Shown in pieces: positions 55,072-63,976 of a DNA stretch of 64,000 nt. Source of the DNA: Kibdelosporangium banguiense (GTDB lineage Bacteria > Actinomycetota > Actinomycetes > Mycobacteriales > Pseudonocardiaceae); assembly GCF_017876405.1 (NCBI RefSeq), contig NZ_JAGINW010000001.1, forward strand, positions 3,175,203-3,239,202, given 5' to 3'. Below the pieces are notes generated by a model. The model was not told the origin of the DNA. It worked only from the letters and a program-made list of their open reading frames with translations, and ran no database searches. The position numbers and the translations under genes are program-made. The stretch's first letter is position 1, and the number at the start of each line of letters is the position of its first letter.

Positions 55072-56497
55072 CGAGGTAAGCCTCCAGCCCGGTGCGGCCG
55101 CCCTCGCGGCCGAAGCCCGACTCCTGGTAGCCACCGAACGGCGCGGTGGGATCGAAGCGGTTGAACGTGTTGGCCCAGACCACACCGGCCCGCATCTTCT
55201 CGGCCATCCAGAGGATCCGGGAGCCCTTCTCGGTCCAGATCCCGGCCGACAGCCCGTAGGGCGTGTTGTTCGCCTTGGCCACGGCCTCGTCCGGGGTGCG
55301 GAACGTCAGCACCGACAGCACCGGCCCGAAGATCTCCTCGCGGGCGATCCGCATCGCCTGGCTGACGTTCGAGAACACTGTCGGGGCGAAGAAGAAACCC
55401 TTGTCCGGCAACGGGCACGAGCTCGTCCAGCGCTCGGCGCCCTCGTCCTCGCCCGCCTGGGTCAGCTCGCGGATCCTGGCCAGCTGCTCGCTGGAGTTGA
55501 TCGCGCCGACGTCGGTGTTCTTGTCCAGTGGGTCGCCGACGCGCAACGTCGACACGCGCGTGCGCAGCTTCTCCATCAGCTCGTCGGCGATCGACTCGGC
55601 GACCAGCAGCCGCGAACCGGCGCAGCAGACGTGCCCCTGGTTGAAGAAGATCCCGTTGACGATGCCCTCAACGGCCTGGTCCAGCGGCGCGTCCTCGAAC
55701 ACGATGTTCGCGGCCTTGCCGCCCAGTTCCAGCGTGAGCTTCTTGCCCGTACCGGCGAGCGAACCCTGGATCAGCTTGCCGACCTCGGTCGAACCGGTGA
55801 AGGCGACTTTGTCGACCTGCGGGTGGTTCACCAGTTCCGCGCCGACACCGCCGGCGCCCGGGATGATGTTGACCACGCCTGGTGGCAGGTCGGCCTGCTG
55901 GATGATCTCGGCGAGCACGAGCGCGGTCAGCGGTGTCGTCTCAGCCGGTTTGAGCACGACCGTGTTTCCGCACGCCAGCGCGGGCGCGATCTTCCAGGCC
56001 GCCATCAGGAGCGGGAAGTTCCACGGGATCACCTGACCCGCGACGCCGAGCGGCTGCGGCGACGGGCCGTACCCCGCGTAGTCGAGCTTGTCCGCCCAAC
56101 CCGCGTGGTAGAAGAAATGCGCCGACGCCGTCGGGATGTCGGTGTCGCGCGACTCCTTGATCGGCTTGCCGTTGTCCAGGCTCTCCAGTACTGCGAGCTC
56201 ACGGCCGCGCTCGGCGATCATCCGCGCGATCCGGAAGATGTACTTGGCCCGTTCGGCGCCGGGCATCCTGCCCCACACCTTGTCGTACGCCCGCCGGGCC
56301 GCCTTGACCGCGACGTCCACATCGGACGGTGCGGCGGTGGAGACCTCGGCCAGCACCTCCTCGGTGGCGGGGTTGATCGTCTTGAGCGGCTCGCCGGCGC
56401 CCTCGACGAACTTGCCGTCGACGAACATCCGGTAGCTCGGCTTGAGATTGGCGATGTCCCGGGATTCCGGTGCGGGCGCGTACTCCCAAGTGGTCAT
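55064..56497 (-). CDS. NAD(P)-dependent aldehyde dehydrogenase
   Basis: The 477-residue full-length enzyme has PWNFPLLMAAWKIAPALACGNTVVLKPAE, 'GSTEVGKLIQ' (NAD site), TLELGGKAANIVF (general-base Glu) and NQGHVCCAGSRLLV (nucleophilic Cys). A 'EEIFGPVLSVLTF' segment and a typical C-terminus follow. Just downstream of deoC (one base between stop and ATG), it probably oxidises acetaldehyde from deoxyribose-5-phosphate cleavage to acetate. The substrate is inferred from context. Confidence 0.9.
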   Translation of the reverse strand: MTTWEYAPAPESRDIANLKPSYRMFVDGKFVEGAGEPLKTINPATEEVLAEVSTAAPSDVDVAVKAARRAYDKVWGRMPGAERAKYIFRIARMIAERGRELAVLESLDNGKPIKESRDTDIPTASAHFFYHAGWADKLDYAGYGPSPQPLGVAGQVIPWNFPLLMAAWKIAPALACGNTVVLKPAETTPLTALVLAEIIQQADLPPGVVNIIPGAGGVGAELVNHPQVDKVAFTGSTEVGKLIQGSLAGTGKKLTLELGGKAANIVFEDAPLDQAVEGIVNGIFFNQGHVCCAGSRLLVAESIADELMEKLRTRVSTLRVGDPLDKNTDVGAINSSEQLARIRELTQAGEDEGAERWTSSCPLPDKGFFFAPTVFSNVSQAMRIAREEIFGPVLSVLTFRTPDEAVAKANNTPYGLSAGIWTEKGSRILWMAEKMRAGVVWANTFNRFDPTAPFGGYQESGFGREGGRTGLEAYLDV

Positions 56498-56498
56498 C

Positions 56499-57479
56499 TC
56501 AGTCCACCGTCACATAGTCGGGGCCGCTGTAGTGGCCCTCCAGTTGAGTCCTGCGTTGCATGAGCAGGTCGTTGAGCAGGCTGGACGCGCCGAACCGGAA
56601 CAGTTTCGGGTCCAGCCACTGCGGTCCGGCGACCTCGTGCACGGCCACCAGGTAGCGGATCGCGTCTTTGGTCGTACGGATGCCGCCCGCGGGCTTCACG
56701 CCGCGCAACTCACCGGTGGTCTTGTGCCAGTCGTGCACGGCCTGCAGCATCACGTGCGCGACCGGCAGCGTCGCCGCGGGGGAGACCTTTCCGGTCGAGG
56801 TCTTGATGAAGTCGCCGCCTGCCAGCAGGCCCAGCCAGGACGCACGGCGGACGTTGTCGTACGTGGCCAGTTCGCCCGTCTCCAGGATGACCTTCAGGTG
56901 CGCGTCGCCGCACGCCGCCTTGACGGCCTGGATCTCCTCGAACACCTGGCCGTAACGGCCCGACAGGAACGCGCCGCGATCGATCACCATGTCCACTTCG
57001 GACGCTCCCGCGTCCACCGCGTCCTTGACGTCGGCCAGCTTGATGTCCCGGGCGGCACGGCCGGACGGGAACGCGGTCGCCACGCTCGCCACGCCGACCG
57101 GCGCGCCCTTGAGCGCCTCGACCGCGGTCGCGACCAGGTCCGGGTACACGCAGACCGCTGCGACCTGGGGCACGTCGGGGCGCTCAGGGTCCGGACGGCG
57201 GGCCTTCGCGCAGAGCGAGCGCACCTTGCCGTGGGTGTCCGCGCCTTCGAGCGTGGTCAGGTCGACCATCGAGATGGCCATATCGATGGCCCAGAGCTTC
57301 GAGGCCTTCTTGATACTGCGCGTGGCCAGGCCCGCGGCTCGTTGTTCGACGCCGACCTGGTCGACTCCGGGCAATCCCTGCAGAAACCTCCGCAGGCTGG
57401 TCTCGTCGCGGGTCGCGTCGGCGAGTTCGGGCGGTAGCCCTGCTGTTGGCGCAGGTGGTGCTGAAGGCGGTGTGGCCAT
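56499..57479 (-). CDS. deoC: Deoxyribose-phosphate aldolase
   Basis: The protein of about 326 residues has DLTTLEGADTHGKVRSLCAKA, AAVCVYPDLV, 'GASEVDMVIDRGAFLSG', LKVILETGEL, FIKTSTGK (Schiff-base Lys) and GVKPAGGIRT. It splits deoxyribose-5-phosphate into acetaldehyde and glyceraldehyde-3-phosphate. It is longer than E. coli DeoC through an N-terminal extension, as in many actinobacteria. Start: ATG 57479 with TAGACT 8 nt upstream (possibly leaderless); a GTG at 57530 is the alternative. It heads the operon with two ALDH genes and an unknown gene. Confidence 0.93.
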   Translation of the reverse strand: MATPPSAPPAPTAGLPPELADATRDETSLRRFLQGLPGVDQVGVEQRAAGLATRSIKKASKLWAIDMAISMVDLTTLEGADTHGKVRSLCAKARRPDPERPDVPQVAAVCVYPDLVATAVEALKGAPVGVASVATAFPSGRAARDIKLADVKDAVDAGASEVDMVIDRGAFLSGRYGQVFEEIQAVKAACGDAHLKVILETGELATYDNVRRASWLGLLAGGDFIKTSTGKVSPAATLPVAHVMLQAVHDWHKTTGELRGVKPAGGIRTTKDAIRYLVAVHEVAGPQWLDPKLFRFGASSLLNDLLMQRRTQLEGHYSGPDYVTVD

Positions 57480-57574
57480 GGCACCAGAGTCTATGTCGTT
57501 GCGGTGGTGGTCATCCTGTTCGCGACTCACACATCAGCTGGACACTCTGCACACAGCGCGGGAAGGAAAATGAT

Positions 57575-58249
57575 CTAGTCCTCGATTTCGCGGCGGCGCT
57601 CCCGGTCCAGGTGCCGTTGCTCACGCTCGATCTCCCGGCGCTTGGGCGGATGGACCGAGACCCCGCCCATCATCGCGAAACCGGTGATCCGCACGACCGG
57701 ACGGCCCGGCGCGCCGACACCGATCGTCTTGTCCTCGAACGCGCCCATGAAACCGACTCCGTCGACCTGGACCTGGATGTCGTCTGGGACCTTGATGTCG
57801 ACTCCGCCCCAGAACGCGAAGACCTGGATAGTGGTCTCCTGCGCGGTCAAGCGCGCGTACCGCAGGTCGATGTCCACACCGCCCATGACCGCGACGACAT
57901 TGTGATGCGCGGGCACGACCCATTCGCCCTTGCGCTCGACGCCCGACATGATCGCGATCGACTGCGACGGGCCCGGCGTGACACCGTGCACGACCCGGGC
58001 GCTGGGCGCCGGGACCGGCGCCTGGAAAGGCGGCGCGACCGGGTGCGGAGCCTGTAAGGGCAGGTCACGGGTGACCGGCTCGAGGTCGGCGAACGTCTTG
58101 GCGGCGTACACCGCGTCCAGGCGTTCCTCCAGCTCGGCCATTTCCAGCCGGCCTTCGGCCATGGCGTTGTGCAGGATCTGCGCCACCTTCTCGCGGTCCT
58201 CGTTCGAGATCCTGATGCTCAGGTGGTCCCCCGGCTGCTGCTCGCTCAC
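57575..58249 (-). CDS. DUF1707 SHOCT-like and LiaF-like domain protein
   Basis: The protein of about 224 residues has an N-terminal DUF1707 domain (LSIRISNEDREKVAQILHNAMAEGRLEMAELEERLDAVYAAKT). A Pro-rich linker follows, then a beta-helical LiaF/'cell wall-active antibiotics response' domain (IAIMSGVERKGEW, VVAVMGGVDIDLRYA, 'FAFWGGVDIKVPDD') and a highly charged Arg/Glu C-terminus. There are no transmembrane helices. Such proteins are linked to envelope-stress regulation, though their role in actinobacteria is unclear. Start at GTG 58249 directly before SEQQPGDHLSIRIS. Confidence 0.8.
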   Translation of the reverse strand: MSEQQPGDHLSIRISNEDREKVAQILHNAMAEGRLEMAELEERLDAVYAAKTFADLEPVTRDLPLQAPHPVAPPFQAPVPAPSARVVHGVTPGPSQSIAIMSGVERKGEWVVPAHHNVVAVMGGVDIDLRYARLTAQETTIQVFAFWGGVDIKVPDDIQVQVDGVGFMGAFEDKTIGVGAPGRPVVRITGFAMMGGVSVHPPKRREIEREQRHLDRERRREIED

Positions 58250-58386
58250 GCCCCAGAGGGTAGTACCGCCGCGTGGCCAGGGGGAGGAGCATGTCAAGAC
58301 CAGGAAAAATGTCAGTGGCCCGATGGACACGCCCACCCTGCATCCGGACGATAACCACTGGTCCGACAGCCAGTACCGTGTTGCGC

Positions 58387-59010
58387 ATGGATGTCGTCGA
58401 GGTAGATCACCCGCTGGCCAAGGCACGCCTGACCACCATGCGGGACGCGCGCACCGACAGTGCGGCTTTCCGGGCCGCGCTGCAGGAGCTCACCGTCATC
58501 CTGATCTACGAGGCGCTGCGGGACGCGCCCGTCCGCGTCGAGCGCATCCACACGCCGGTCGCCCGGACCGACGGCTACTGGCTGGCGAAGCCTCCGCTGC
58601 TCGTGCCTGTGCTGCGGGCCGGTCTGGGCATGGCCGACCAGGCGCACAAGCTGATCCCGGACGCCCAGATGGGATTCGTCGGGATGAGCCGGGACGAGGA
58701 GACGCTGCTGCCGACTCCGTACATGGAGTCGCTCCCGGACACCCTCGCCGGCCGTCCGGTGTTCGTCCTGGACCCGATGCTCGCCACGGGTGGCTCGATG
58801 AAGCACACCATCGAGTTGCTCACCGCTCGCGGCGCGACCGACGTGACGGCGCTGTGCGTGCTGGCCGCGCCGGAAGGCATCCAGGCGCTCGCCGAGTCCG
58901 GGCTGCCGGTCCGCCTGGTCACCGCCAGCATCGACGAACGTCTGAACGACTCCGGTTTCATCGTGCCCGGCCTCGGCGACGCGGGCGACCGCCAGTACGG
59001 CGCGGTGTGA
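58387..59010 (+). CDS. upp: Uracil phosphoribosyltransferase
   Basis: The 207-residue protein has [29 protein letters not shown], '[35 protein letters not shown]', the PRPP loop [19 protein letters not shown] and '[17 protein letters not shown]'. It converts uracil and PRPP to UMP, recovering the base released by the phosphorylase. ATG 58387 has TACCGT 7 nt upstream and no ribosome site, so it is probably leaderless. Confidence 0.95.
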   Translation: MDVVEVDHPLAKARLTTMRDARTDSAAFRAALQELTVILIYEALRDAPVRVERIHTPVARTDGYWLAKPPLLVPVLRAGLGMADQAHKLIPDAQMGFVGMSRDEETLLPTPYMESLPDTLAGRPVFVLDPMLATGGSMKHTIELLTARGATDVTALCVLAAPEGIQALAESGLPVRLVTASIDERLNDSGFIVPGLGDAGDRQYGAV

Positions 59011-59015
59011 GGGGG

Positions 59016-59549
59016 CTACCAGCCCAGCTTTTCGACCACGCCTGAAAGGGTTGTGGCCACCTTCTTGCATGTGCTGTCCTCAGCGGCATTCGACGCGGTC
59101 TGGGTATACGCCTTGGCATCCATGCTCACGAACGCCGTTCCACCGTCCACTTCGAGCAGGCAACTGGCCGAAGTGGACGAGGTGATGTAGCCGGTCTTGT
59201 CCCCGACGGGCAGGGTCTTCTTCGTGGGGCCGGCGATGACGTCCTTGGCGGGCGGCTGCCACACGGTGATCTTGACCTGGTCGCGGTCCTTGCCGGTCCA
59301 CGTGCATTCCGGACGGTTGAACTTGTCGGTCTTGGTTCCGGTCGTATTCGCCTCGGGCCCCAGGTAGTCCTTTATGTCCTGAGCGGACAGCAGGCCACAT
59401 GGGTCGACTTTGGACCATTCGGTGCTGCCCGCGGAACTCGCCTGCTGTGGCGGGGCCGGCGTGGATGTGGTTGTGTTCTGGGGCGCGGATTCCGAACCAC
59501 ATCCGGCCAGCACCAGAAGGCTTCCGATGGCAACGGCGATGAGTCGCAT
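59016..59549 (-). CDS. DUF3558 lipoprotein
   Basis: The 177-residue protein has a lipoprotein signal MRLIAVAIGSLLVLAGC (lipobox LAGC), a Thr/Pro/Ser linker and the DUF3558 domain: WSKVDPCGLLSAQDIKDYLG, RPECTWTGKD, 'SASCLLEVDGGTAFVSMDAKAY', ending 'CKKVATTLSGVVEKL'. Cys pairs probably form disulfides. This family is confined to actinobacteria and has no assigned function. It is divergent from the WXG-like gene at 59670, so the two may be coregulated. Confidence 0.85.
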   Translation of the reverse strand: MRLIAVAIGSLLVLAGCGSESAPQNTTTSTPAPPQQASSAGSTEWSKVDPCGLLSAQDIKDYLGPEANTTGTKTDKFNRPECTWTGKDRDQVKITVWQPPAKDVIAGPTKKTLPVGDKTGYITSSTSASCLLEVDGGTAFVSMDAKAYTQTASNAAEDSTCKKVATTLSGVVEKLGW

Positions 59550-59669
59550 GTGTTCGGAGGGTAGCGGGTGCTGCTCCGTTCGCGGGATGTGGTTGGGTAC
59601 TTCGGCGGAACCGATCGAATGGTTCTACCGTCGAACTCGCCGACAAGTCGATCTCGTGGGGGGATGACA

Positions 59670-60824
59670 ATGGCTGAGGGATTCAAGGCGAATCCGGACC
59701 ACATAGCCGGCTACGGGCTGCTCGTGCACGACGCCGGAATGGACCTGAGTTCAGTGGCTTCGTGGACCAACCAGTGGGCCAGGGCCGACGAGGGTTTTTC
59801 CGGCCTGATGCAGTTGCTCAAGGGCCCGGTGGACGCGTACGCCTACGCCACCTACAACCGGATGTACCCGAAACACCTGCTGCTGACCAGGTCGGCGAAC
59901 AATCTCAACACCGCGGCCTGGATGTACACCACGTCCGATGTGAACTCCTACACCACCTACAGCAAGACCCTGGCCGGGGAGGACCGGGTCGAGGTCAAGG
60001 ACTTCCCGAACCCGGTGGCGTATCCACCGGCCGAGGACCCGGTCGCGGCCCTGAAGGTGCCGGAGGCCGAGAACGCCGACATCCGCGGGATCCTCGACGA
60101 GGTCGGCGGATCGATCAACGTCATCGACGACGCCGTGAACTTCATTACCGGCTGGAGCCCGGTCAGCGCGCTCGTGGAACCCATGTCGGGCAACTGGACC
60201 AGGCTCGAGCGTGCGGGCGAGGTGCTCAAGTGCGCCGGCGACGGCGCCGAGAAGGTCGCCAAGAACCTGACCACCGGACTGTCCACGTTGGATCCGAACT
60301 GGAACGGCGGGTCGGCACAGGACTTCAACAACTACATCAACAACCTCGCCAAGGGCATCGACATCGAGGGGCCGCTCAACCGGATCGTCGCGGGCGTCTA
60401 CAAGCTGGTCGCCCAGCAGATCGAGAAGGTCGCGAAGTGGATGGTCGAGGTGCTCAAGAAGGCCGTCGACAAGATCGTCGAGGCCGCGGCGACATCGTGG
60501 ATCCCGGGCTTCGGCTGGGTAAAGATCATCGACGCGGTGCGGACCGCGATCAACGTCTTCAACGAGGCCAAGACCCTGCTGGAGGAACTGGACAAGGTGA
60601 TCTCGGCGGTCAAGACCGTGGTCGAGCTGGCCCAGGACCCGGTCGGCTTCGTGCAGGGCAAGGTCGACGAGAAACTGGCTCCCTACAAGGAAAAGATCGA
60701 GCAGGCCGAGAAGGGCTACGAGGTGGCCAAGGATCTCGCAGAGCTCAGCGACACGTCGGTCTGGGGCAAGACGCCCACGGGTACGTACGAGGTGGGCGCC
60801 GATCCGAAGCGGGCCGGGGCCTGA
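59670..60824 (+). CDS. WXG100/ESX-like helical secreted protein
   Basis: The 384-residue protein is almost entirely helical. Its middle part, LDPNWNGGSAQDFNNYINNL, carries the W-N-G turn of WXG100 proteins, and long amphipathic helices follow (IEKVAKWMVEVLKKAVDKIVEAAATSW). There is no signal peptide. GGGGGG lies 6 nt before ATG 59670; an ATG at 59664 lies within that site and is less likely. It resembles large WXG100-type secretion substrates, with a helper gene directly downstream. Confidence 0.75.
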   Translation: MAEGFKANPDHIAGYGLLVHDAGMDLSSVASWTNQWARADEGFSGLMQLLKGPVDAYAYATYNRMYPKHLLLTRSANNLNTAAWMYTTSDVNSYTTYSKTLAGEDRVEVKDFPNPVAYPPAEDPVAALKVPEAENADIRGILDEVGGSINVIDDAVNFITGWSPVSALVEPMSGNWTRLERAGEVLKCAGDGAEKVAKNLTTGLSTLDPNWNGGSAQDFNNYINNLAKGIDIEGPLNRIVAGVYKLVAQQIEKVAKWMVEVLKKAVDKIVEAAATSWIPGFGWVKIIDAVRTAINVFNEAKTLLEELDKVISAVKTVVELAQDPVGFVQGKVDEKLAPYKEKIEQAEKGYEVAKDLAELSDTSVWGKTPTGTYEVGADPKRAGA

Positions 60825-60844
60825 CGAGGACTTGAGGAGATCCG

Positions 60845-61291
60845 GTGGCTGAAGACCACATTCCGCCGTTCCTGCAGGGCGCGATGCGCAATCTCACCAA
60901 CGCGGTCGCCGACCTGGACACCCGGTTGATCCGGGCCTGGGAGATGGAGGTCAAGGACCTCCCGCCGGCCGACCCGAAGGCCCTGGAGGAAGCGGCCAGA
61001 CGACCTGACGCGCCGCCGCACCTCAAGGCGGTGCTCAAGGCCGTCAACGAGGGCCGTACGACCTGGGCCGCGGTCGCCGAGGGCAAGGCGGCGCACGTGC
61101 CCGAGGTACGGGCCATGCTGGCCGCCAGCGGCCCGATGATGGCCTCGAAGATGCAGCAGGCCGAGGAGGAGCTCGCGGCCCAGGAGGAGGCCGAGAAGCG
61201 CAAAGCCGAAGCCGCCGCGCGACGGGCCCGGCGTGGGCCCGACGACGACGATGACTTCAGCAATCAGACCTTCATGCGTAAGGACTGGTAG
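60845..61291 (+). CDS. Helical partner protein of the WXG-like gene
   Basis: The 148-residue protein has helices MRNLTNAVADLDTRLIRAW and a segment with DAPPHLKAVLKAVNEGRTTWAAVAEG. A strongly charged coiled coil (QQAEEELAAQEEAEKRKAEAAARRARRG) and an acidic/aromatic tail (DDDDDFSNQTFMRKDW) follow. No known family. GAGGAGA is 6 nt before the GTG at 60845. Twenty bp separate it from the WXG-like gene, so they form an operon; it may be its chaperone or co-substrate. The 3' end overlaps the TetR gene by 20 bp. Confidence 0.65.
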   Translation: MAEDHIPPFLQGAMRNLTNAVADLDTRLIRAWEMEVKDLPPADPKALEEAARRPDAPPHLKAVLKAVNEGRTTWAAVAEGKAAHVPEVRAMLAASGPMMASKMQQAEEELAAQEEAEKRKAEAAARRARRGPDDDDDFSNQTFMRKDW

Positions 61292-61850
61292 CCGCGACGG
61301 AGACAGTGAATCCGGCCAGGCCGGCGCGCAGTACGCGCTCCACCTGGCCGGCGTCCGTCAGGTTTCCGTTGAGTTCGAGCGATACCAGGCCGTGTACGAG
61401 CCCCCAGACCGTCATCGCGGCGGTCTCGGGGTCGGGTAAGCCCGCCAGGCGCCCGACTTCGACAAGCGGCCCCAGCACCTGCACGGCCACCTCGTGGTCG
61501 GGTTCGAACCCGGCCACCGCCTTGGTGAACATGATCAGGTACAGGTGCGGCTCGGCGAGCGCGGCGGTGCGGTAGGCCAGGCCCAGCTGGACCAGGTCCT
61601 CGGCCGGTTCCCCGGTGCGGCCCACCTCGCCGAGGCGGCCGCCGAAGCGTTGGAATGCCGCTACGTAGAGCTCCCTGACCAGTGCGGGTTTCCCGCCGAA
61701 CAAGGAGTAGACAGCAGTCGTCGAGGTCCCGACGTCGGCAGCGAGTCGGCGAAGGCTCAGGGCCTCCGGTCCTTCGCTGGACAGCAGTTCGCCTGCGCGG
61801 TCCAGGAGTCGGACTCGGAGGGCCTCATCATGCGTCTTTGGGCGCGGCAC
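61272..61850 (-). CDS. TetR/AcrR-family regulator
   Basis: The 192-residue protein has an N-terminal helix-turn-helix LLDRAGELLSSEGPEALSLRRLAADVGTSTTAVYSLFGGKPALVRELY. A C-terminal ligand domain has LIMFTKAVAGF and 'MTVWGLVHGLVSLELNG', resembling the WHG subfamily. The ligand is unknown. GTG at 61850 has TAATCT exactly 6 nt upstream, implying a leaderless transcript. It is convergent with the WXG-like operon and divergent from the toxin-antitoxin-like pair. Confidence 0.87.
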   Translation of the reverse strand: MPRPKTHDEALRVRLLDRAGELLSSEGPEALSLRRLAADVGTSTTAVYSLFGGKPALVRELYVAAFQRFGGRLGEVGRTGEPAEDLVQLGLAYRTAALAEPHLYLIMFTKAVAGFEPDHEVAVQVLGPLVEVGRLAGLPDPETAAMTVWGLVHGLVSLELNGNLTDAGQVERVLRAGLAGFTVSVAATSPYA

Positions 61851-61966
61851 TTGTCGAGATTAGCCCGGTTTTAACTAGTCGCTTCCGACTGTGCACCAAG
61901 GGGCAACCTCCTGGGCAGCGGCAGCCGGGACTCTGCTTTTCGAGACTGAACCGTTAAGATGCCGCA

Positions 61967-62173
61967 ATGGCCATGACCTTGCGCCTGAGTGATGAACAGA
62001 GCGAGCAGCTCGCGGCTCTCGCGGAGGCCGAGGGACGCTCCACGCAGGAGATCCTCCGCCTCGCACTCAACGAACGCTGGTCGAAACTGCACAAGCAGCA
62101 GCAGATCGGTGACGTGCTCGAACGTATCCTGCCCCGCTACCAAGGCCTGCTCGACAGACTCGGAACCGGGTGA
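61967..62173 (+). CDS. Ribbon-helix-helix (CopG-like) putative antitoxin
   Basis: The 68-residue protein has MAMTLRLSDEQSEQLAALAEAEGRSTQEILRLALNERW, a beta strand plus two helices typical of Arc/CopG-type DNA-binding proteins. A C-terminal helix (DVLERILPRYQGLLDRL) could bind a toxin. TAAGAT 6 nt before the ATG suggests a leaderless start. It stands 27 bp ahead of the Fic/Doc-like gene. Antitoxin role is inferred from this arrangement. Confidence 0.75.
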   Translation: MAMTLRLSDEQSEQLAALAEAEGRSTQEILRLALNERWSKLHKQQQIGDVLERILPRYQGLLDRLGTG

Positions 62174-62200
62174 TCCAGTCACGCACGGTATAAGTCTCCC

Positions 62201-62581
62201 GTGATCACCTACCTGGACGCCAGCGACTTACTCGTCTTGGCGGCGGCGGTGACCGGGGGAGATCTGGTGGTGCGTGACCTCGGTCTGCTCGACTCCGCCG
62301 CACACCGCCCACAGGCGACTGTCCTGGGCGTGGAGGCGTACAGCAGCCTCTGGCTCAAGGCCGCCGCACTGATGGAATCGATCATCCGCAGCCGTCCGCT
62401 GGCCGAGGGCAACTGGCGCCTCGGCTGGGTCGCGGCCGTGACCTTGTGTGACATCAACGGTTACTGGGTCGACGCCGACGAGGACGCCGCCCTGAGCCTG
62501 GTCCGCGAGGTCGACCGCGGCGCGATCGAGATCCCGGCCCTGGCCGCCCACCTGGAGTCGTGGGGAGTGCCGCGGAAATAA
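62201..62581 (+). CDS. Fic/Doc-family toxin-like protein with degenerate active-site motif
   Basis: The 126-residue protein has the Doc-type layout: ITYLDASDLLVLAAAVTG, VRDLGLLDSAAHRPQATVLGVEAY, LKAAALMESIIRS. Then RPLAEGNWRLGWVAAVTLCDING stands where HPFxDGNKRxxxxA is expected. The catalytic His is Arg65, the following Phe is Leu67 and Lys is Trp72, while Glu-Gly-Asn and the final Arg remain. AMP or phosphate transfer needs that His, so activity is doubtful or altered. TATAAG lies 6 nt before the GTG and may be its own promoter. It pairs with the upstream ribbon-helix-helix gene. Confidence 0.75.
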   Translation: MITYLDASDLLVLAAAVTGGDLVVRDLGLLDSAAHRPQATVLGVEAYSSLWLKAAALMESIIRSRPLAEGNWRLGWVAAVTLCDINGYWVDADEDAALSLVREVDRGAIEIPALAAHLESWGVPRK

Positions 62582-62583
62582 CC

Positions 62584-62614
62584 TTGACCTTGAGTGCACT
62601 CCAGGTTCTAGCGT
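62584..62614 (+). promoter_or_regulatory. MerR-type promoter with 19-bp spacer and operator
   Basis: TTGACC (62584-62589), a 19-bp gap, TAGCGT (62609-62614), then 6 nt to the MerR GTG. The gap holds ACCTTGAGTGCACTCCAGGT (62587-62606), a near-perfect palindrome. An over-long spacer with a central dyad is the hallmark of MerR-controlled promoters. Confidence 0.7.
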
Positions 62615-62620
62615 CAGGGT

Positions 62621-62988
62621 GTGAGTTACGCGATCGCCCAAGCTGCCGAGCGCAGCGGGTTGTCCATCGACACGCTGCGGTACTACGAACGAATCGGCCT
62701 GGTGGAGCCGCCCGCCCGGGATTCCGGCGGCAGACGTGCCTACACCGACGAGGACCTGAACTGGCTGGCCTTCCTGACCAAGCTGCGCACCACCGGCATG
62801 CCCATCAAGATGATGCGTGAATACGCGCAGCTGCGGATGCGGGGCGTCGGAACCGAGGCACGGCGCCGGCAGATCCTCGTCGACCAGCGCACCGACGTGC
62901 TCAACCGGATAGCCGAACTGCAGGGCTGCCTGGACGCCCTGAACTACAAGATCAACCGATACGGCGAAGAGCTGCAGGAGGCCACCGC

Positions 62989-62992
<4 letters not shown>
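62621..62992 (+). CDS. MerR-family transcriptional regulator
   Basis: The 123-residue protein has a winged-helix [42 protein letters not shown] and an '[24 protein letters not shown]' helix. A dimerising coiled coil runs to the C-terminus. It lacks the Cys cluster of metal sensors; its one Cys (QGCLDAL) could be redox-sensitive. This matches aldehyde/redox-type MerR regulators paired with aldo/keto reductases. It is leaderless GTG behind its own 19-bp-spacer promoter, overlapping the next gene by 4 bp (ATGA). Confidence 0.88.
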
Positions 62993-63963
<971 letters not shown>

Positions 63964-63976
63964 CCAGAGCGCTGCT

